64,000 nt of DNA, taken from NCBI RefSeq assembly GCF_008831285.2, contig NC_045139.1, positions 2,984,704-3,048,703 on the forward strand. Direction: 5' to 3'. The notes below the pieces were generated by a model. That model had not been told where the DNA came from. It searched no databases and saw only the letters and a program-made list of their open reading frames with translations. This stretch comes from Nymphaea colorata (lineage: Eukaryota > Streptophyta > Magnoliopsida > Nymphaeales > Nymphaeaceae). Positions 1-10,848 of this stretch are shown here, in pieces. The position numbers and the translations under genes were made by a program. Position 1 is the first letter of the stretch. Every line of letters starts with the position of its first letter.

Positions 1-993
1 TCCTGCATTATATCTATAATTTGAGGTGACAAAGTAACTATACTACTCTTATATGTTGATGAAATTATAGTTATTGGGAATGACGTCGAGTACATACATA
101 TGATAAATAAGTATCTCAACAAAGAATTTGAGAACAAGGACCTCTGAACACTTCGATACTTTCTTGGAATTGAAGTTGTTCACTATGCCAAAGGTGTTTT
201 TATCTGCCAACAGAAATACATTATTGATGTCCTCAAAGAAATCAGATATCTACTTTCAAAAGCTCTAGAGATGCCTCTTGAGACTAATTGCAAACTGAAG
301 AAAGAAGAAGGCAGTATTGTCGAAAACGTAGAAAGTTCACAGAAACTCGTCGACAAATTTATATATCTGATAGTCACTCGGCTAGATATAACATATGCAG
401 TCAATTTAATAAGCCAATTTATGCATAAAGTAAAGTCTAGCCATGTCGAGGCAGCACATCGAACACTGCAATACTTAAAAAGAAGTCCAGGCAAAGGCAT
501 TTTAAAGAAACGAAGTCAATCTCTAGTTGTATCTGGGTACTGTGATGCGGATTGGGCTGAAGACCCTAACGACAGGACATCTACATTAGGTTATTGCACA
601 TTTATTGAAGAAAATCTTGTGACGTGAAAAAGCAAGAAACAAAGTGTTTCAAGTGTAGAAGCCGAATACACAGCTATGACTGTACGCACATGTGAACTAA
701 TATGGATCAAAGCTCTCCTCAAGGATATGGATTTGGATATAAGAGAAACAATGGAACTAAAGTGCGATAATATGACAGCTATTCATATTGGAGCAAATCT
801 GGTATTCCACGAGTGAACCAGACACATTGAAATCGACTATTACTTTGTTCGTGAAAAGATTCAGGATCGCACCATATGGGCCTCACATGTCAGGAGTGAG
901 AACTAATTGGCTGACATATTCACCAAGAGTCTTGAAAAAGAACAAGTTGAGTCAGATCGACATCTATCTACCAAACCCACCTGAGGGAGAGAT
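1..993 (+). pseudogene. Ty1/copia pol fragment (RT C-terminal part and RNase H)
   Basis: Translation gives the second half of a copia reverse transcriptase followed by RNase H. The RT catalytic box reads YVDE at 52-63, where the family has YVDD. Further on are the family blocks FLGIEV, an LDITYAV-like stretch near 400, and the RNase H signature CDADWAEDPNDR with STLGYC near 540-600. In-frame stops occur near 145 and at 625-627, the latter replacing the Trp normally found before SKKQ. Further stops follow, then a recognisable LADIFTK-like end near 915. A purine-rich tract (984-993) lies just before the LTR. The element is cut by the window start and cannot encode a working polymerase. Identification is by family motifs only. 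Confidence 0.9.
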
Positions 994-1309
994 TGTTAAA
1001 AAAATTATAGGGATTGCCTCCATTATCCCACTTTTAGGAATGATTACCTACAGCTGCCTAATCGAGATTCTCTCATAGTTTCCTTATCCATCATAAAAAA
1101 CTATTACCCTGTTTATTACTAGAATCCTCAGTGATTCTCTAAACCAAATTTGGTCTGGTATGTACTCTTTATTGAGAGTTCATCTTCTCTAAAATTGTAT
1201 CAAAGAATAAATAAAGGAGAGCTCCCTTTCCCGTGGACTTAGACATGAAAATGCCAAACCACGTATACGCTTGAGTATTATTCTGCTCATTATATTTGAT
1301 GTTCTAACT
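994..1309 (+). mobile_element. 3' LTR of the copia element
   Basis: The LTR starts with TGTTA directly after the polypurine tract and ends in TAACT, where a related copy at 16152 ends TAACA; this gives the short inverted termini TGTTA/TAACA. The length is about 316 bp. The part from about 1150 recurs at about 15986-16152. Boundaries were placed by eye. No target-site duplication can be tested because the 5' end lies outside the window. Confidence 0.65.
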
Positions 1310-1485
1310 GGGTCGGTAAGGGCCCAAAAAAAATTTAAAAATTGACATGGATTTTTTTAAAATGATCTTATATAAAAATTTTGAAAAATTATATTTTGAC
1401 CTTTGTCAAGATTTTTAAACTATAATTCAGCTCCTGTGATGCAAAATTTCTGGCTATGCCCCTCTATGTGTGGTGAAAGGGGAAG
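1310..1485. repeat. AT-rich repeat relic between LTR and methyltransferase exon
   Basis: This stretch starts GGGTCGG and ends near TGTGGTGAAAGG. It recurs after the second copia LTR (16153-16321) and resembles other relics in the window (29890-30088, 40155-40245) that carry A-runs and an AAAATTTC.GGCT..GCCCCT end. It may be a decayed hAT-type MITE or part of the intron of the following gene. Confidence 0.45.
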
Positions 1486-1846
1486 GTTAAGGAAGAAGAT
1501 CTAGACTCCTTCCAACTGCCAATTTATTCACCAACCATTGAAGAGTTCAAGGAGATCGTCAGCATGAACAACTCTTTCAACATCCCCGTGGCACAGATAA
1601 TCGATCTAAATCACGGAGACGACGATAGCAAAACCCATGAAAACCTGTGAGTCAGAACGGGCTAGAGACGTAAGCCTTGCAGCTCGAGCAGTGTTTGGGG
1701 GCATGGTCCGGAACAAGTTCGGCAGGGACACTGCAGACGAATTGTTCCAAAGGTTTTCAGAAGCAGCGTACCAGTACTTTGTGACCCACCCAACCACGCT
1801 TAGCTTGCCGTCCACTGCGTTTGTTGTTCTAAAGAAAGAGGACTAA
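1486..1846 (+). pseudogene. SABATH carboxyl methyltransferase, last exon, broken
   Basis: The frame from 1486 reads EEDLDSFQLPIYSPTIEEF and continues with a KEIV...NNSFNI block. This is the C-terminal region of plant SABATH S-adenosylmethionine-dependent methyltransferases, which methylate carboxyl groups of salicylate, jasmonate and similar acids or xanthine nitrogens. After THENL the frame hits stops. The rest of the family C-terminus (RAVFGGMVRNKFG, TADELFQRF, then LPSTAFVVLKKED and stop at 1844-1846) continues in another frame from about 1637, so there is at least one frameshift. No upstream exons with the SAM-binding or substrate residues are present. The stretch just upstream is a copia element and a repeat relic. 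It is a truncated pseudogene or the tail of a disrupted gene; its substrate cannot be inferred. Confidence 0.85.
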
Positions 1847-1945
1847 TTGCACCGACCTCTCAGAGCCCCTTATAAATGGAACTTGTGTTCGACAGTATGT
1901 CCACATCTTGGACCTGCTTGTATTCTTTTCTCCGCCCGAACTATT

Positions 1946-2285
1946 GATGTGTGCTGATGTAGAATTCTTTACTTCGTGGGAACAATTGATGTGTGCAGAT
2001 GTGCTATCAGGTTGTATCTTATAAATGTACAAGCTAGGACATTGCTTTTTTGAAGTGTGACTCCTGTCTGATAAATATTGCCTTGTAAGAAGCAGTGGTA
2101 GAGCTAAGATTTTTTGATGTGTGCTGATGTAGAATTCTTTACTTCGTGGGAACTATTGATGTGTGCAGATGTGCTATCAGGTTGTATCTTATAAATGTAC
2201 AAGCTAGGACATTGCTTTTTTGAAGTGTGACTCCTGTCTGATAAATATTGCCTTGTAAGAAGCAGTGGTAGAGCTAAGATTTTTT
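1946..2285. repeat. Tandem duplication, 2 x 170 bp
   Basis: Positions 1946-2115 and 2116-2285 are almost identical (one visible substitution, ACAATTG versus ACTATTG). Each copy starts GATGTGTGCTGATGTAG and ends in TAAGATTTTTT. They lie 100 bp after the methyltransferase stop, so they may be its old 3' untranslated region. Confidence 0.95.
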
Positions 2286-2660
2286 GGCGGAGGGACACTC
2301 AATCAGTAGTTTGTTTGATGTCTGCATCCTGTGTAATTTTGAATTTTTCTCATGAAATTTTTGAAAATTTTTTTTGTGGGAGAGGCAATCAATTCACTAA
2401 GCAAGCTGATGTGTGCATTCTGTATAATTTTGAATTTTTCCCATGAAATTTTTGAGGGACTGGTGTGGCTAGTGGTCCACACCTAGGGATGTCAATATAT
2501 CCGATTTGAATCGGATATCCGATCAATCCGATATGAAAAAATCGCATGTGGATAAAAATTTGATATCTGATTAGGAAATCAGATCAGATTCAGATTCTAC
2601 ATAAATATCCGATCGGATTCAGATACGGATTCGAATCAGATTCATTTTTAGACAAATATC
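2286..2660. repeat. Low-complexity repeat with ATCCGAT/GGATATCC motifs
   Basis: From about 2488 to 2650 the sequence is built of variants of ATCCGAT, CGGATATCC and CAGATTCAGATTC, a nested-palindrome pattern common in plant intergenic repeats. Positions 2336-2460 contain a twice-repeated TTTTGAATTTTTC.CATG block. No coding potential. Confidence 0.6.
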
Positions 2661-4682
2661 CTCTATCTAATGCTTGAAAATATAAAATAATGAAAGAAGA
2701 TACAGGCATACATATGTCACACCAAGTAATATAGTAGGAAATTAATCTCAACTTCCGTAAATTGTCCAATTAATATGAACTAACGGCTCACGCATAAAAT
2801 TCGTTTTTTTGGGCGGCTTTCAAGTTAATAATATGCATTAACTGAATAAACTAAGTACCATTGACTTGTTAAAACACTATTTCGTATGTGTTCATATATA
2901 AGTCGTTCAATCATGTTAAACGGACGACCCATTGTAGAATACTTTCAATGCTCATTTTTTCTTTATTTTCATATTTTACAAGCTTTATATATAGGTTTTA
3001 TCAAATGAAGATCACTGCACTAACCTGAAGGTCTTATTTGTAGAATGACTGCAAAGTCATCAACAAAAGCGAACATGATAAGTGTGTCGCTGTATCCGTA
3101 GCTAAAGTGAGTACTTCTTAGCTCGAAGCTGATCTAAACTACTTAGTTTTACTTAATTTAATTTTGTTCTAACTCAACTTTCATTTTTTATATTGTTTAT
3201 TAACATACAATGTTTTATTTATATCACTTTGATATATATACCATGTTCATAGGCCCTAGCTGTTGAGGACCAATGACCATTTCCCTCTTCCTTCATAGTC
3301 TATCTCCTCCTTGCTTTTAGGGCCTAGTAAGAAATTTTTTTATGAGGCATGCTTAATTATAGTTTCAAATTTTTGATAGTAGCCCAGACATTTATTTTTC
3401 TATATAGAATGAATAATTTTTTTTAATTATTTGATCTTTATAGCCAGCTGCGATCTGATGAGCTAGAAGAGATCGATTTGATTCGGAACTGTTGCCATAA
3501 GTGACTGAAAAATTACCAATAATTGCTCTTTGGAAGATCCTGGAGTGCATCCTTTCTTTTAAAAAGTAAAAGGACATGAAAGGGGGAGGAATGGAGACAG
3601 TAGGGAGAGTGTTTTCATTGTTTAAAAACAAGATGGTGCTTTCCGCGAATCGTCTGAAGCCCACGAAAGTAGAAAAGTGAGGATTTTTTAGTGTCATCAG
3701 AAAACGTTACTAACGTCCCTTAAAAATGGATAATTTTAGTGACACTTTTCAGAAAACATCACTGAAGACCTACTGAGGTAAAGAGTTCTAGTGGCGTTTT
3801 CAGAAGATTGAAGACAAGTGGAGAAAAGACTATTGGTGAAACACTCACACCCTTTATTTCTGACAAAGAATGCCTCTCACTACACTTTCCTCCATTTCCT
3901 TGCCCTAAACAGTGAGTTCTGGGGTACTAAATGTAAGTAGGATGGATTTCCACCTCGAAGAATAAAATCTGCAAATGTACAAAGCAATCGAAATAAGACT
4001 CCTCTTTCTTCAACAAGATGAATATGGCATATCTACAAAATATTTGTGGTGATCTGCTTCAAATGACTAGTTTATTCACTAAAATTGAATAAGTCCAAAC
4101 AAAAATATTCAATTTCTTTTGTTGCACCCAGCAAGGGACAATCATTCTAAATCAAAAGATCAAAGAAGACCAAGAAAGTTTTATGTGACTAGCTGTACCA
4201 ACTTCGTTTTTCCTTCAGTCAAGCTCTTCTCTGTTTACATACTCAAAAGGACTGCATCTTGACCAGGGAGTACAGACCTTCCTAAAGACACCATTCTCTG
4301 GCAGCGCTTGATGGTTTGTGGTTTGTACAGGTTTCAGAAGATATTGCTGATTTCTAATAACAAGCCTTGGCTTAGAAGTCTTCGGGCCAGGTTCGAAGGG
4401 CGTCGACTATTTCAGAGATAGCAAAACATCTATGGCAACTTCTTTCACAGAGTGCAAATTCTATAACAACCTACTTATGATATTTTGTCTATTGTAACCC
4501 AAGCTATGTAAATCTAGTTCTTTCAGCTTTTGGTTTCATCTTGGTTTGTTTCTTTCCTTGGTTCGTTCTAACTCCTAAGTTAAAGTGATGACCAATTTTT
4601 GCTATATATATTTTTTGCTATTGGAATAAAAGGTTAGGAGGTCTTTCACCTTGCAGTGTTGTTGCGGATGGAAGCTACTACA
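2661..4682. other. No recognisable gene
   Basis: This is AT-rich DNA with only short chance frames. A piece at about 3320-3440 (TATGAGGCATGCTTAATTA and the following T-rich text) recurs in variant form at 17415-17525 and in part near 22590, so it belongs to an ancient dispersed repeat. Positions 4555-4660 (TCCTAAGTTAAAGTGATGACC, then TATATA and a GGAATAAAAGGTTAGG end) resemble the 3' end of a plant non-LTR element, but this is weak. Confidence 0.5.
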
Positions 4683-4982
4683 AGATAGAAGAAACCAGGA
4701 CATCTGTGGTGGAAATGACGATAAGATAGAAGGAAATGCCCGGTGCCATACACCAACCTTTCAATGACATTGTCAAATTACAATGCATGAAAATGAATGC
4801 CTATATTTGGACCCCGCTCAGTCGAACGAAGAAATTAATTAGATTTAGTATAGGACAGAAGAGAAGAAACCAGTTCATCTATTGTGGAAATGAGGACACT
4901 AAGATCGATGGAGATGCCGGTGCCATACGCCATCCTATCAATGACATTTTCGAATTTCAATACATGAAAATGAATGCCTATG
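4683..4982. repeat. Diverged tandem duplication, period about 177 bp
   Basis: About 4683-4805 and 4860-4982 align with many substitutions. Shared anchors are CGGTGCCATA (4741 and 4918) and ATGAAAATGAATGCCTAT. A 95-residue open frame (4736-5023) runs through both copies, but it resembles no family I know and its repeat structure explains it. The following text (TTAAGATTTGACACAAAAATA near 5020) recurs near 5279. Confidence 0.75.
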
Positions 4983-5385
4983 TCCCCACCTGTCACAAGT
5001 TACGTAGATTTAGACTGTTTTAAGATTTGACACAAAAATACAAAGCAATTTTAAACAAACTTACATATCAAAATATTTTATTTGGTACAATAGTTGAATC
5101 ATTTTTGTGTGAAGAAATATAGCCTTCTCTTTTTCCCTTTGGTCAATTTTTTGAAGAACTATGGAGTTGACGGAATATTAAGGTATGGGTGGTGATGTTG
5201 AACATAAGGAGAAGATATAGTGCAGTCCCCAAAGGAAAAACACGCAATCATTAAATGAGGTAATTAGATCTAGACAGCTTTAAAATTTGACGGAAAAATA
5301 TAAAAGCAATGAGATATAATTAGGCAAGCTGCTTACGTATGGAAAAGTTGCATACAGTATTTATGTTTCTGGTTTTCCTTATTTT
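4983..5385. other. No recognisable gene
   Basis: AT-rich DNA. The only structure seen is a repeat of an AGACTGTTTTAAGATTTGAC-like block at about 5007 and 5270. Confidence 0.5.
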
Positions 5386-5545
5386 CATGAATATTTTTAT
5401 ACAAAAACATTATGCAATATATGTTTAAGTGATCATATGAAATGACATTGTAGCAGACTTGATAAGATAGTTCAATGCACATGCCCTCACAAAACTGGGA
5501 TTCTTTAGAAGGTTTTTTGTCTTCTTTTTAATAACAAACCCTCGC
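5386..5545. repeat. Dispersed direct repeat, copy 1
   Basis: It starts CATGAATATTTTTATAC and runs through GACTTGATAAGATA and AATGCACATGC to a T-rich end. It matches 6407-6565 in the same orientation with scattered changes and a short indel. Confidence 0.85.
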
Positions 5546-6406
5546 AATAATTTTAATTTGACCCACAGAAAATTTTGGAAAACATATTTAAACATTAAAG
5601 ATTTTAAAAAATACATTTGGCCCCTAAAAGTTTTAAAAAAGAATAGATCCATTTCCATGGGGTTGGTGCAATGAGATTAAGCAGCCCCGCAGGCAATCAG
5701 TTTATGCTTGGAATACCTAAGGCACCAACTTTTTGTGCTATAAACGAGAGGTCACCAACATGCAAGTTAAAACACGATGAAGGCAGAACATCAAGAAATT
5801 GAAAGCAGGCCCTAAAAGAATGAGGAATTACGTGAGGACTTTGGCTTTCTGCCAGATAGTGGAAACCCCGCTCACCTAAAACAAAAGAATTCATCTTTGT
5901 TATCGATTTACGTCTTGGCTCTGGTATTGTATATGGTATCTTATCTGCTTGCGTGATACTCCTTTCTTATCTGCTTCATATAGTATCTAATTTGCCCCAT
6001 CCATGTCACAATATTTACAGGCCTAATGGATTCGGGCCATAATATTGAACTTTCCAAACTTGTATGTAGCGTTTCACCACGAAAAACTGAAGTGTTTTTA
6101 AAGCCTTGAATGTTTCTTCATTTGACACGCCAAATCCTTGGAGTAGAAAACGAACGAACGAAAGGTAGCTAATATTTAACCATATTCTTCAGATATAGAT
6201 CGACAAATAAGTGAAAAACTTTTGGGTATTATAATTTTAAAGTGTGATAGTTTGTACGGAGGTTTTCAGTAACAGGACAAATTGTCATTTAAGACATGTA
6301 ACTGGGATTGTTTTTATTCGAAACAGATTAAGTAGACTGGAGGAACATGTGAGTGTTGCATAAATAAACCTCAATTCTACCTGCCAAACACTTTTAAGGG
6401 GCTGTT
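5546..6406. other. No recognisable gene
   Basis: Only short chance frames are present. The minus strand at 5697-5894 has a 65-codon frame with no family signature. Confidence 0.5.
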
Positions 6407-6565
6407 CATGAATATTTTTATACAAAAACATAATGCAATATATGTTTAAGATGAATGATCATATGAAGCGGTATTGTAACAGACTTGATAAGATACTCCA
6501 ATGCACATGCGGTTGCAAAACGGGGATTCTCTGGAAGGTTCGTTTTTTTTTAACAACAAATCTGT
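6407..6565. repeat. Dispersed direct repeat, copy 2
   Basis: Second copy of the 5386-5545 repeat, 1,021 bp downstream. The text that follows (GAGAGAAAAGTAAAATATAC near 6607) recurs at about 18760, just before a MITE insertion, and continues after it near 19910. Confidence 0.85.
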
Positions 6566-6689
6566 GCAAAAGGAAATAACAAAAAATGTAACGCTTAACT
6601 TCTTCTAGAGAGAAAAGTAAAATATACATTTGCATGTTTTGAGGGGAAACATTTAAAGGAGCACTCATCAAGTAGTCTCATGAATATAT

Positions 6690-7150
6690 ATATATATATA
6701 GTTGATATGCCTAAGTGCTTTTTAAATATATAATATGTGTGTATGTGTGTGAATGAGCAGGACGGATGTCGGTGGTAGCGCTCAACCCATATGAAGGGCT
6801 CTGCCACACGAATACATGGCTTTAGCCCACATACCTGTATCTGATACGCGTTCACATGTATCTTGATACAGGACACGGGTGGGACACGCCAAAAAATAAA
6901 CTATTAATTTACTGTTTTTTTTTATTTTATCACATTTTTGTGATGAATTCAATTATTTTCATGAACAATCCTTTTAAAAAATTCATACTTTTGTGACAAA
7001 ACAAACATTTTTATAAGAGTGGATTATTAATTTAATTTTTTTAATTTATTATTTTTTAGAATATAAAATTTACCGTGTCCGCATATCCAAAATTTTTAAA
7101 ATTACCGTATTCATACCCGTATCACAGTACCCATACCCATGTGGCATAGA
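6690..7150. repeat. Degenerate repeat: TA run and CGTATCC-type motifs
   Basis: A short TA run lies at 6685-6701. Around 6835-6890 and 7070-7140 the text consists of GATACGCGTTC, GATACAGGACACGG, CCGTGTCCGCATATCC and CATACCCGTATC variants, another plant intergenic repeat type. No gene. Confidence 0.5.
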
Positions 7151-7485
7151 TGAAAGGTAAAGAGGGTGAATAGGCACGAGGAAAGAAAAACAAGAGAAGA
7201 AATAAGATAAGAGTTGAGTTTTGAGACTGTCACATAGAAAGTTGGGCAAGGTCATCAATCAACGCATAAATTATTTATGGAAATGCTTCACGTAATGCTT
7301 CACGTTTTCCTTTCTTTATTAATACTCTCCGTATAAAGGCATGAACGATTGTATTGACACATATACCAAACGTCAGAATATTGGTCTCTCTTGCTCGCGG
7401 CTTTAGTTTATTAATAGTTGATCGGACGATGATCCAACGCTGAAATCAATCTGTGGCTTATAAGTTATAACCACTCATTACTCTC

Positions 7486-7624
<139 letters not shown>

Positions 7625-7890
7625 AACCAAATATTGAAACCAGATATAAGCGTTTATAATTCAATTGTCAATTACAAGAAGCCCAAATAAGAAAAAGACA
7701 TGGAATCCCAGTTTCATATCTTGAAGCCAGCGCCTGCATCATGGATCTCATGAGCAGTTTTATTCCACCGTACTCATCGACATAACACTAGTGTTCGAAG
7801 ACATAACAGAAAGAAACAAACTTATTTATGTTGTCAATATAGCCACAATATGCAATTTGTTATGCTTTGTAGGGCTGTACTTGGATGATC

Positions 7891-9607
7891 TCAGAACTCA
7901 GAGTCCTCGCGTTCCAAGAAATTGTGTCCAGAAGGACCACCAACAGGGAAGAGGGCAACACGCACTATGTTCTCGGCTCCTTCAGGGGCGGAGAGGTTGC
8001 CATTATACTCCGATAGATCAGTTCTCACGAGCCCAGGGTGCACACTGTTCACACAAGCTATGCCCTTCAATTTGCTGGCCAACAGCCTCGTGTATGCGTT
8101 CATGGCAGCCTTGGAAGTGGAGTAAGCTGGCAGCTGAAGAGGCCACTTCTCCATGCCCTTCTCAGACTTCAGGTCCTCCAGGAACAGGTTCAACACCCCT
8201 TCGATCTTCTGCTCTGTCAAGTCCTCTACCTCTGACAGTTGCTTCTTCAACTCTTCATCCCTTAGATACTGGTGAAAACAATTTCAATTTCAGGTCAGTG
8301 CACGGATGGAATCGTTCAACTCTAAAAACAAAACAGACAGTTTACTTTATCTGCAACTTTTTTTTCACTTTCACGTTTGAATTCATCTCTCAAAAGTATT
8401 ACGTGACTATCTCTACATGTTTTGATTATATTCCCTAGCAGAGCTACTATACCAATCAAAGAAAACCATACAACGGGCCATCCTTTTTGGGTTTTTTCTA
8501 GAATGAATATATCATGATAAAAAAGATGAACTCCAATCTTGAATGAAGACAAAAACTAGCTAAATCATGTTAGGGGTATTAAGACTCACGTATAGCAGTC
8601 CTGCAACTGAAGACACCATGATAATCCTGGCCTTGTAAGGAGTGGGGCGAAGCAGAGGGAGTAAGGCATTGGTCAGCGTCTTGGTTCCATGGTAGTTGGT
8701 ATGTATGCACTCCTTTGCCAATTCATGTGACTCTGAGGTCACACGTCCACAGTCGGGCGTCCCCTGCAACGCCAAGTTCAGTACAGTAAGCAGGACCTTG
8801 TCATCCAGCAATGAAGTAGGAAAAGATCCGTTTGATGCCATGAATCCTTAAAGAAGTATTCCAACAAAAGGATGTATTGTTTTTGTTCCTGAAAGTTAAA
8901 CTGCCATTGATTCCACAGAAGGAGAGCGAGAGTACCAGAAAGGTTATAACGTCAACATGGTTCTGTTTCAAGAACAGCCAATCAATCTCAGCAGTTTGAA
9001 TGGCGGCATTGTTTACCTACATCAACAAAATATTTTCTGCTTAATAATCCAGTAGTGGTACCTTCAATTATTATTTTTGAATTAATTTTATGGCAGAAAA
9101 GAGCCAAAGGATCAGGAAGATCTAAAGAGCAAAAAAGCTTGTAAGCGATATGATAGTAGCCGATAGTTTGCCACCAACTTTCTTTTCTCCTTACCAGAAT
9201 GTCGATATTCCCAACATGGAGTTTCAACCAGTCGACGAAATCCAGCACACTCTGCTCCTGAGCAATATCCAGAGTGTGGAAGATGACGTTCTTCCTCCCC
9301 AATTCTGCTGCATCCTGCAGGAACTGTTTAGCAGAGCTTGAGAGCTGCTCCTGCGGCTTACGAGCAGTCATGATGACGGTCAGCCCTTTGTCTGCGAGCT
9401 GCCTGCAGATCTCCAGCCCTATCCCTCTGTTCGCTCCCGTCACCACCGCCACCGTCTCCCCACTCCACCATTCTGATCCCTTTGCTTCCTGCAACGACAG
9501 AAAAGGAAATCATGCAACTCCCAAGATCAGAACCTTTGGAGTAGACATAAAAGAAATAAGTGGCAAAGTTCTCTTGAAGGTGATTCCGTGAAGATTTAGC
9601 TCACCAT
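7891..9607 (-). CDS. Short-chain dehydrogenase/reductase, gene A (salutaridine/neomenthol reductase type)
   Basis: Predicted NADPH-dependent cytosolic carbonyl reductase of the plant SDR group with salutaridine reductase and neomenthol dehydrogenase. Minus-strand exons: 9605-9607 (ATG only), 9195-9488, 8936-9016, 8590-8763, 7891-8268; all introns are GT-AG and phase 0; total 309 residues, the usual family length. Residues 18-25 are TGANRGIG (cofactor loop). Residues 101-104 are NNAA, where the family has NNAG. The predicted catalytic set is Asn149, Ser178, Tyr233 and Lys237 (YSTSK), followed by NSVHPGLVRTDL. The start is the ATG directly before GTGAGC; a codon that is ATG in gene B (25171-25173) is CTG here, so the tiny first exon supplies the only upstream start. 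No frameshift or stop is seen. Substrate unknown. A TATA box lies about 195 bp upstream of the ATG. Confidence 0.9.
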
Positions 9608-9800
9608 TTTTCTGGGGTGTACTGGTCTGGGAACTCGAACGATCTGGAACAATCTATTAACCTTGTCTTGTGAAAACGGAAAAATTAATGGGAAACTGAG
9701 CAGGAATTGTGATTCAACGGAACAGGAAAATAAAGGGAAGAACTTGCGAAACAAAAATAGTCTCTTGGCATGAGTGTGTGAACAAGAAAAATGCTCTCAT

Positions 9801-9809
9801 CTATTTATA
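9801..9809 (-). promoter_or_regulatory. TATA box of SDR gene A
   Basis: Read on the minus strand the sequence is TATAAATAG, about 195 bp before the predicted ATG. The same box and its surroundings (ATGAGAGCATTTTTCTTG downstream) are preserved in gene B, which supports function. Confidence 0.7.
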
Positions 9810-10774
9810 GACTACTTGTGTGACCTTCGTGCTGAGTAAGTCTGTAGTCAGAAAGGGAGAAGCGACTTGAGACTGGAATTCTTCGTAGAAGTATGAGGAC
9901 TTTGTACCAGGACGTGCTGCAATGGGGTCCTCCTGAGTACTGTGGAACAGGACTTTCTGATCTGGACTAAAGCAGAAACGGGTACAAAATGCAATGCAAC
10001 CTTATGCATCTTTATGGTTTTCCCTTTGTGGTGACCTTTGCAACTAATAGGAAGGAGAATTCACTTGGTCGACAAATTGATTCAACTCAATTGTTTCTCG
10101 GGTTTCTTGCTAGTCTGTTGCTTCTGCAGCATATAGATAACTTTACCGAACACGTATATAACAATTCAAATCGCAGCCCTCAACAAGTGATGCATGGGTT
10201 TTAAAGAATGAAAGGCTGTAAGAGAGAAATGTGAGAGCACTGTCCATGTTGTAGACCCTAGATCAGGTTCCCACAGAGGCGGAGCTAATATGGGCTGGTG
10301 TGGGCATGCAGCCCTTCAAGGTTTCTTTATTTTCAAATTAATATCTAGCAATATTTGCTATGTTAGTCATATGAGTGTCCCTTTTTACATACAAAATCTA
10401 TGAAGAGTGCCCCCGCTAGACATTTGTTCAAGCTCCACACTTCTTCCTGGCCCAGCTATTTTGTGCCTAAATAATCTTTCCTTGGTAGTCTATCGATCTC
10501 ATCCGACTCCAATTGCTTTGGTTTGACAAAAAAGGATCAGTTTATGGATGTTTGTGAATCTAAAGCGAGCAGATATTCAATCTGGGCACAAATTCCAAAT
10601 CCCAACGAAATGTAATTGGTCAGTTTAGTAACTGGTTTTCTCCATTTGACTCTAAATTGCCTGCCCATCAAGTTGCCTGCGATGTAAATAAGAGCAGCAG
10701 GCATGAAAAGCTGGGATAGACTTAGGAAGGACATACTGTACATACAAAACGTGGATTCCTTTAGCCAACCGGAG

Positions 10775-10776
<2 letters not shown>
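9810..10776. other. Upstream region of gene A; repeat relics
   Basis: The first 350 bp resemble the region upstream of gene B (25488-25840) and probably hold the promoter. About 10270-10430 (GAGGCGGAGCTAATATGGG through GTGCCCCCGCTAGAC) looks like a decayed hAT-type element, judged from GGCGGAGC-type ends. No gene seen. Confidence 0.5.
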
Positions 10777-10830
<54 letters not shown>

Positions 10831-10848
10831 AGAGAGAGAGAGAGAGAG
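10777..10848. repeat. Compound microsatellite (TA)n and (GA)n
   Basis: About 48 bp of TA repeats are followed after CAGAAA by about 20 bp of GA repeats. The equivalent site in block B is the TA run at 25877-25952. Confidence 0.95.

Noticed and set aside
4736-5023. 95-codon frame as a small protein gene
   Set aside because: It spans a diverged 177-bp tandem repeat and has no family signature.
7791-8438. 215-codon plus-strand frame and similar plus-strand frames at 18136 and 23314
   Set aside because: They are antisense shadows of the SDR last exon, whose minus-strand reading has the family motifs and splice sites.
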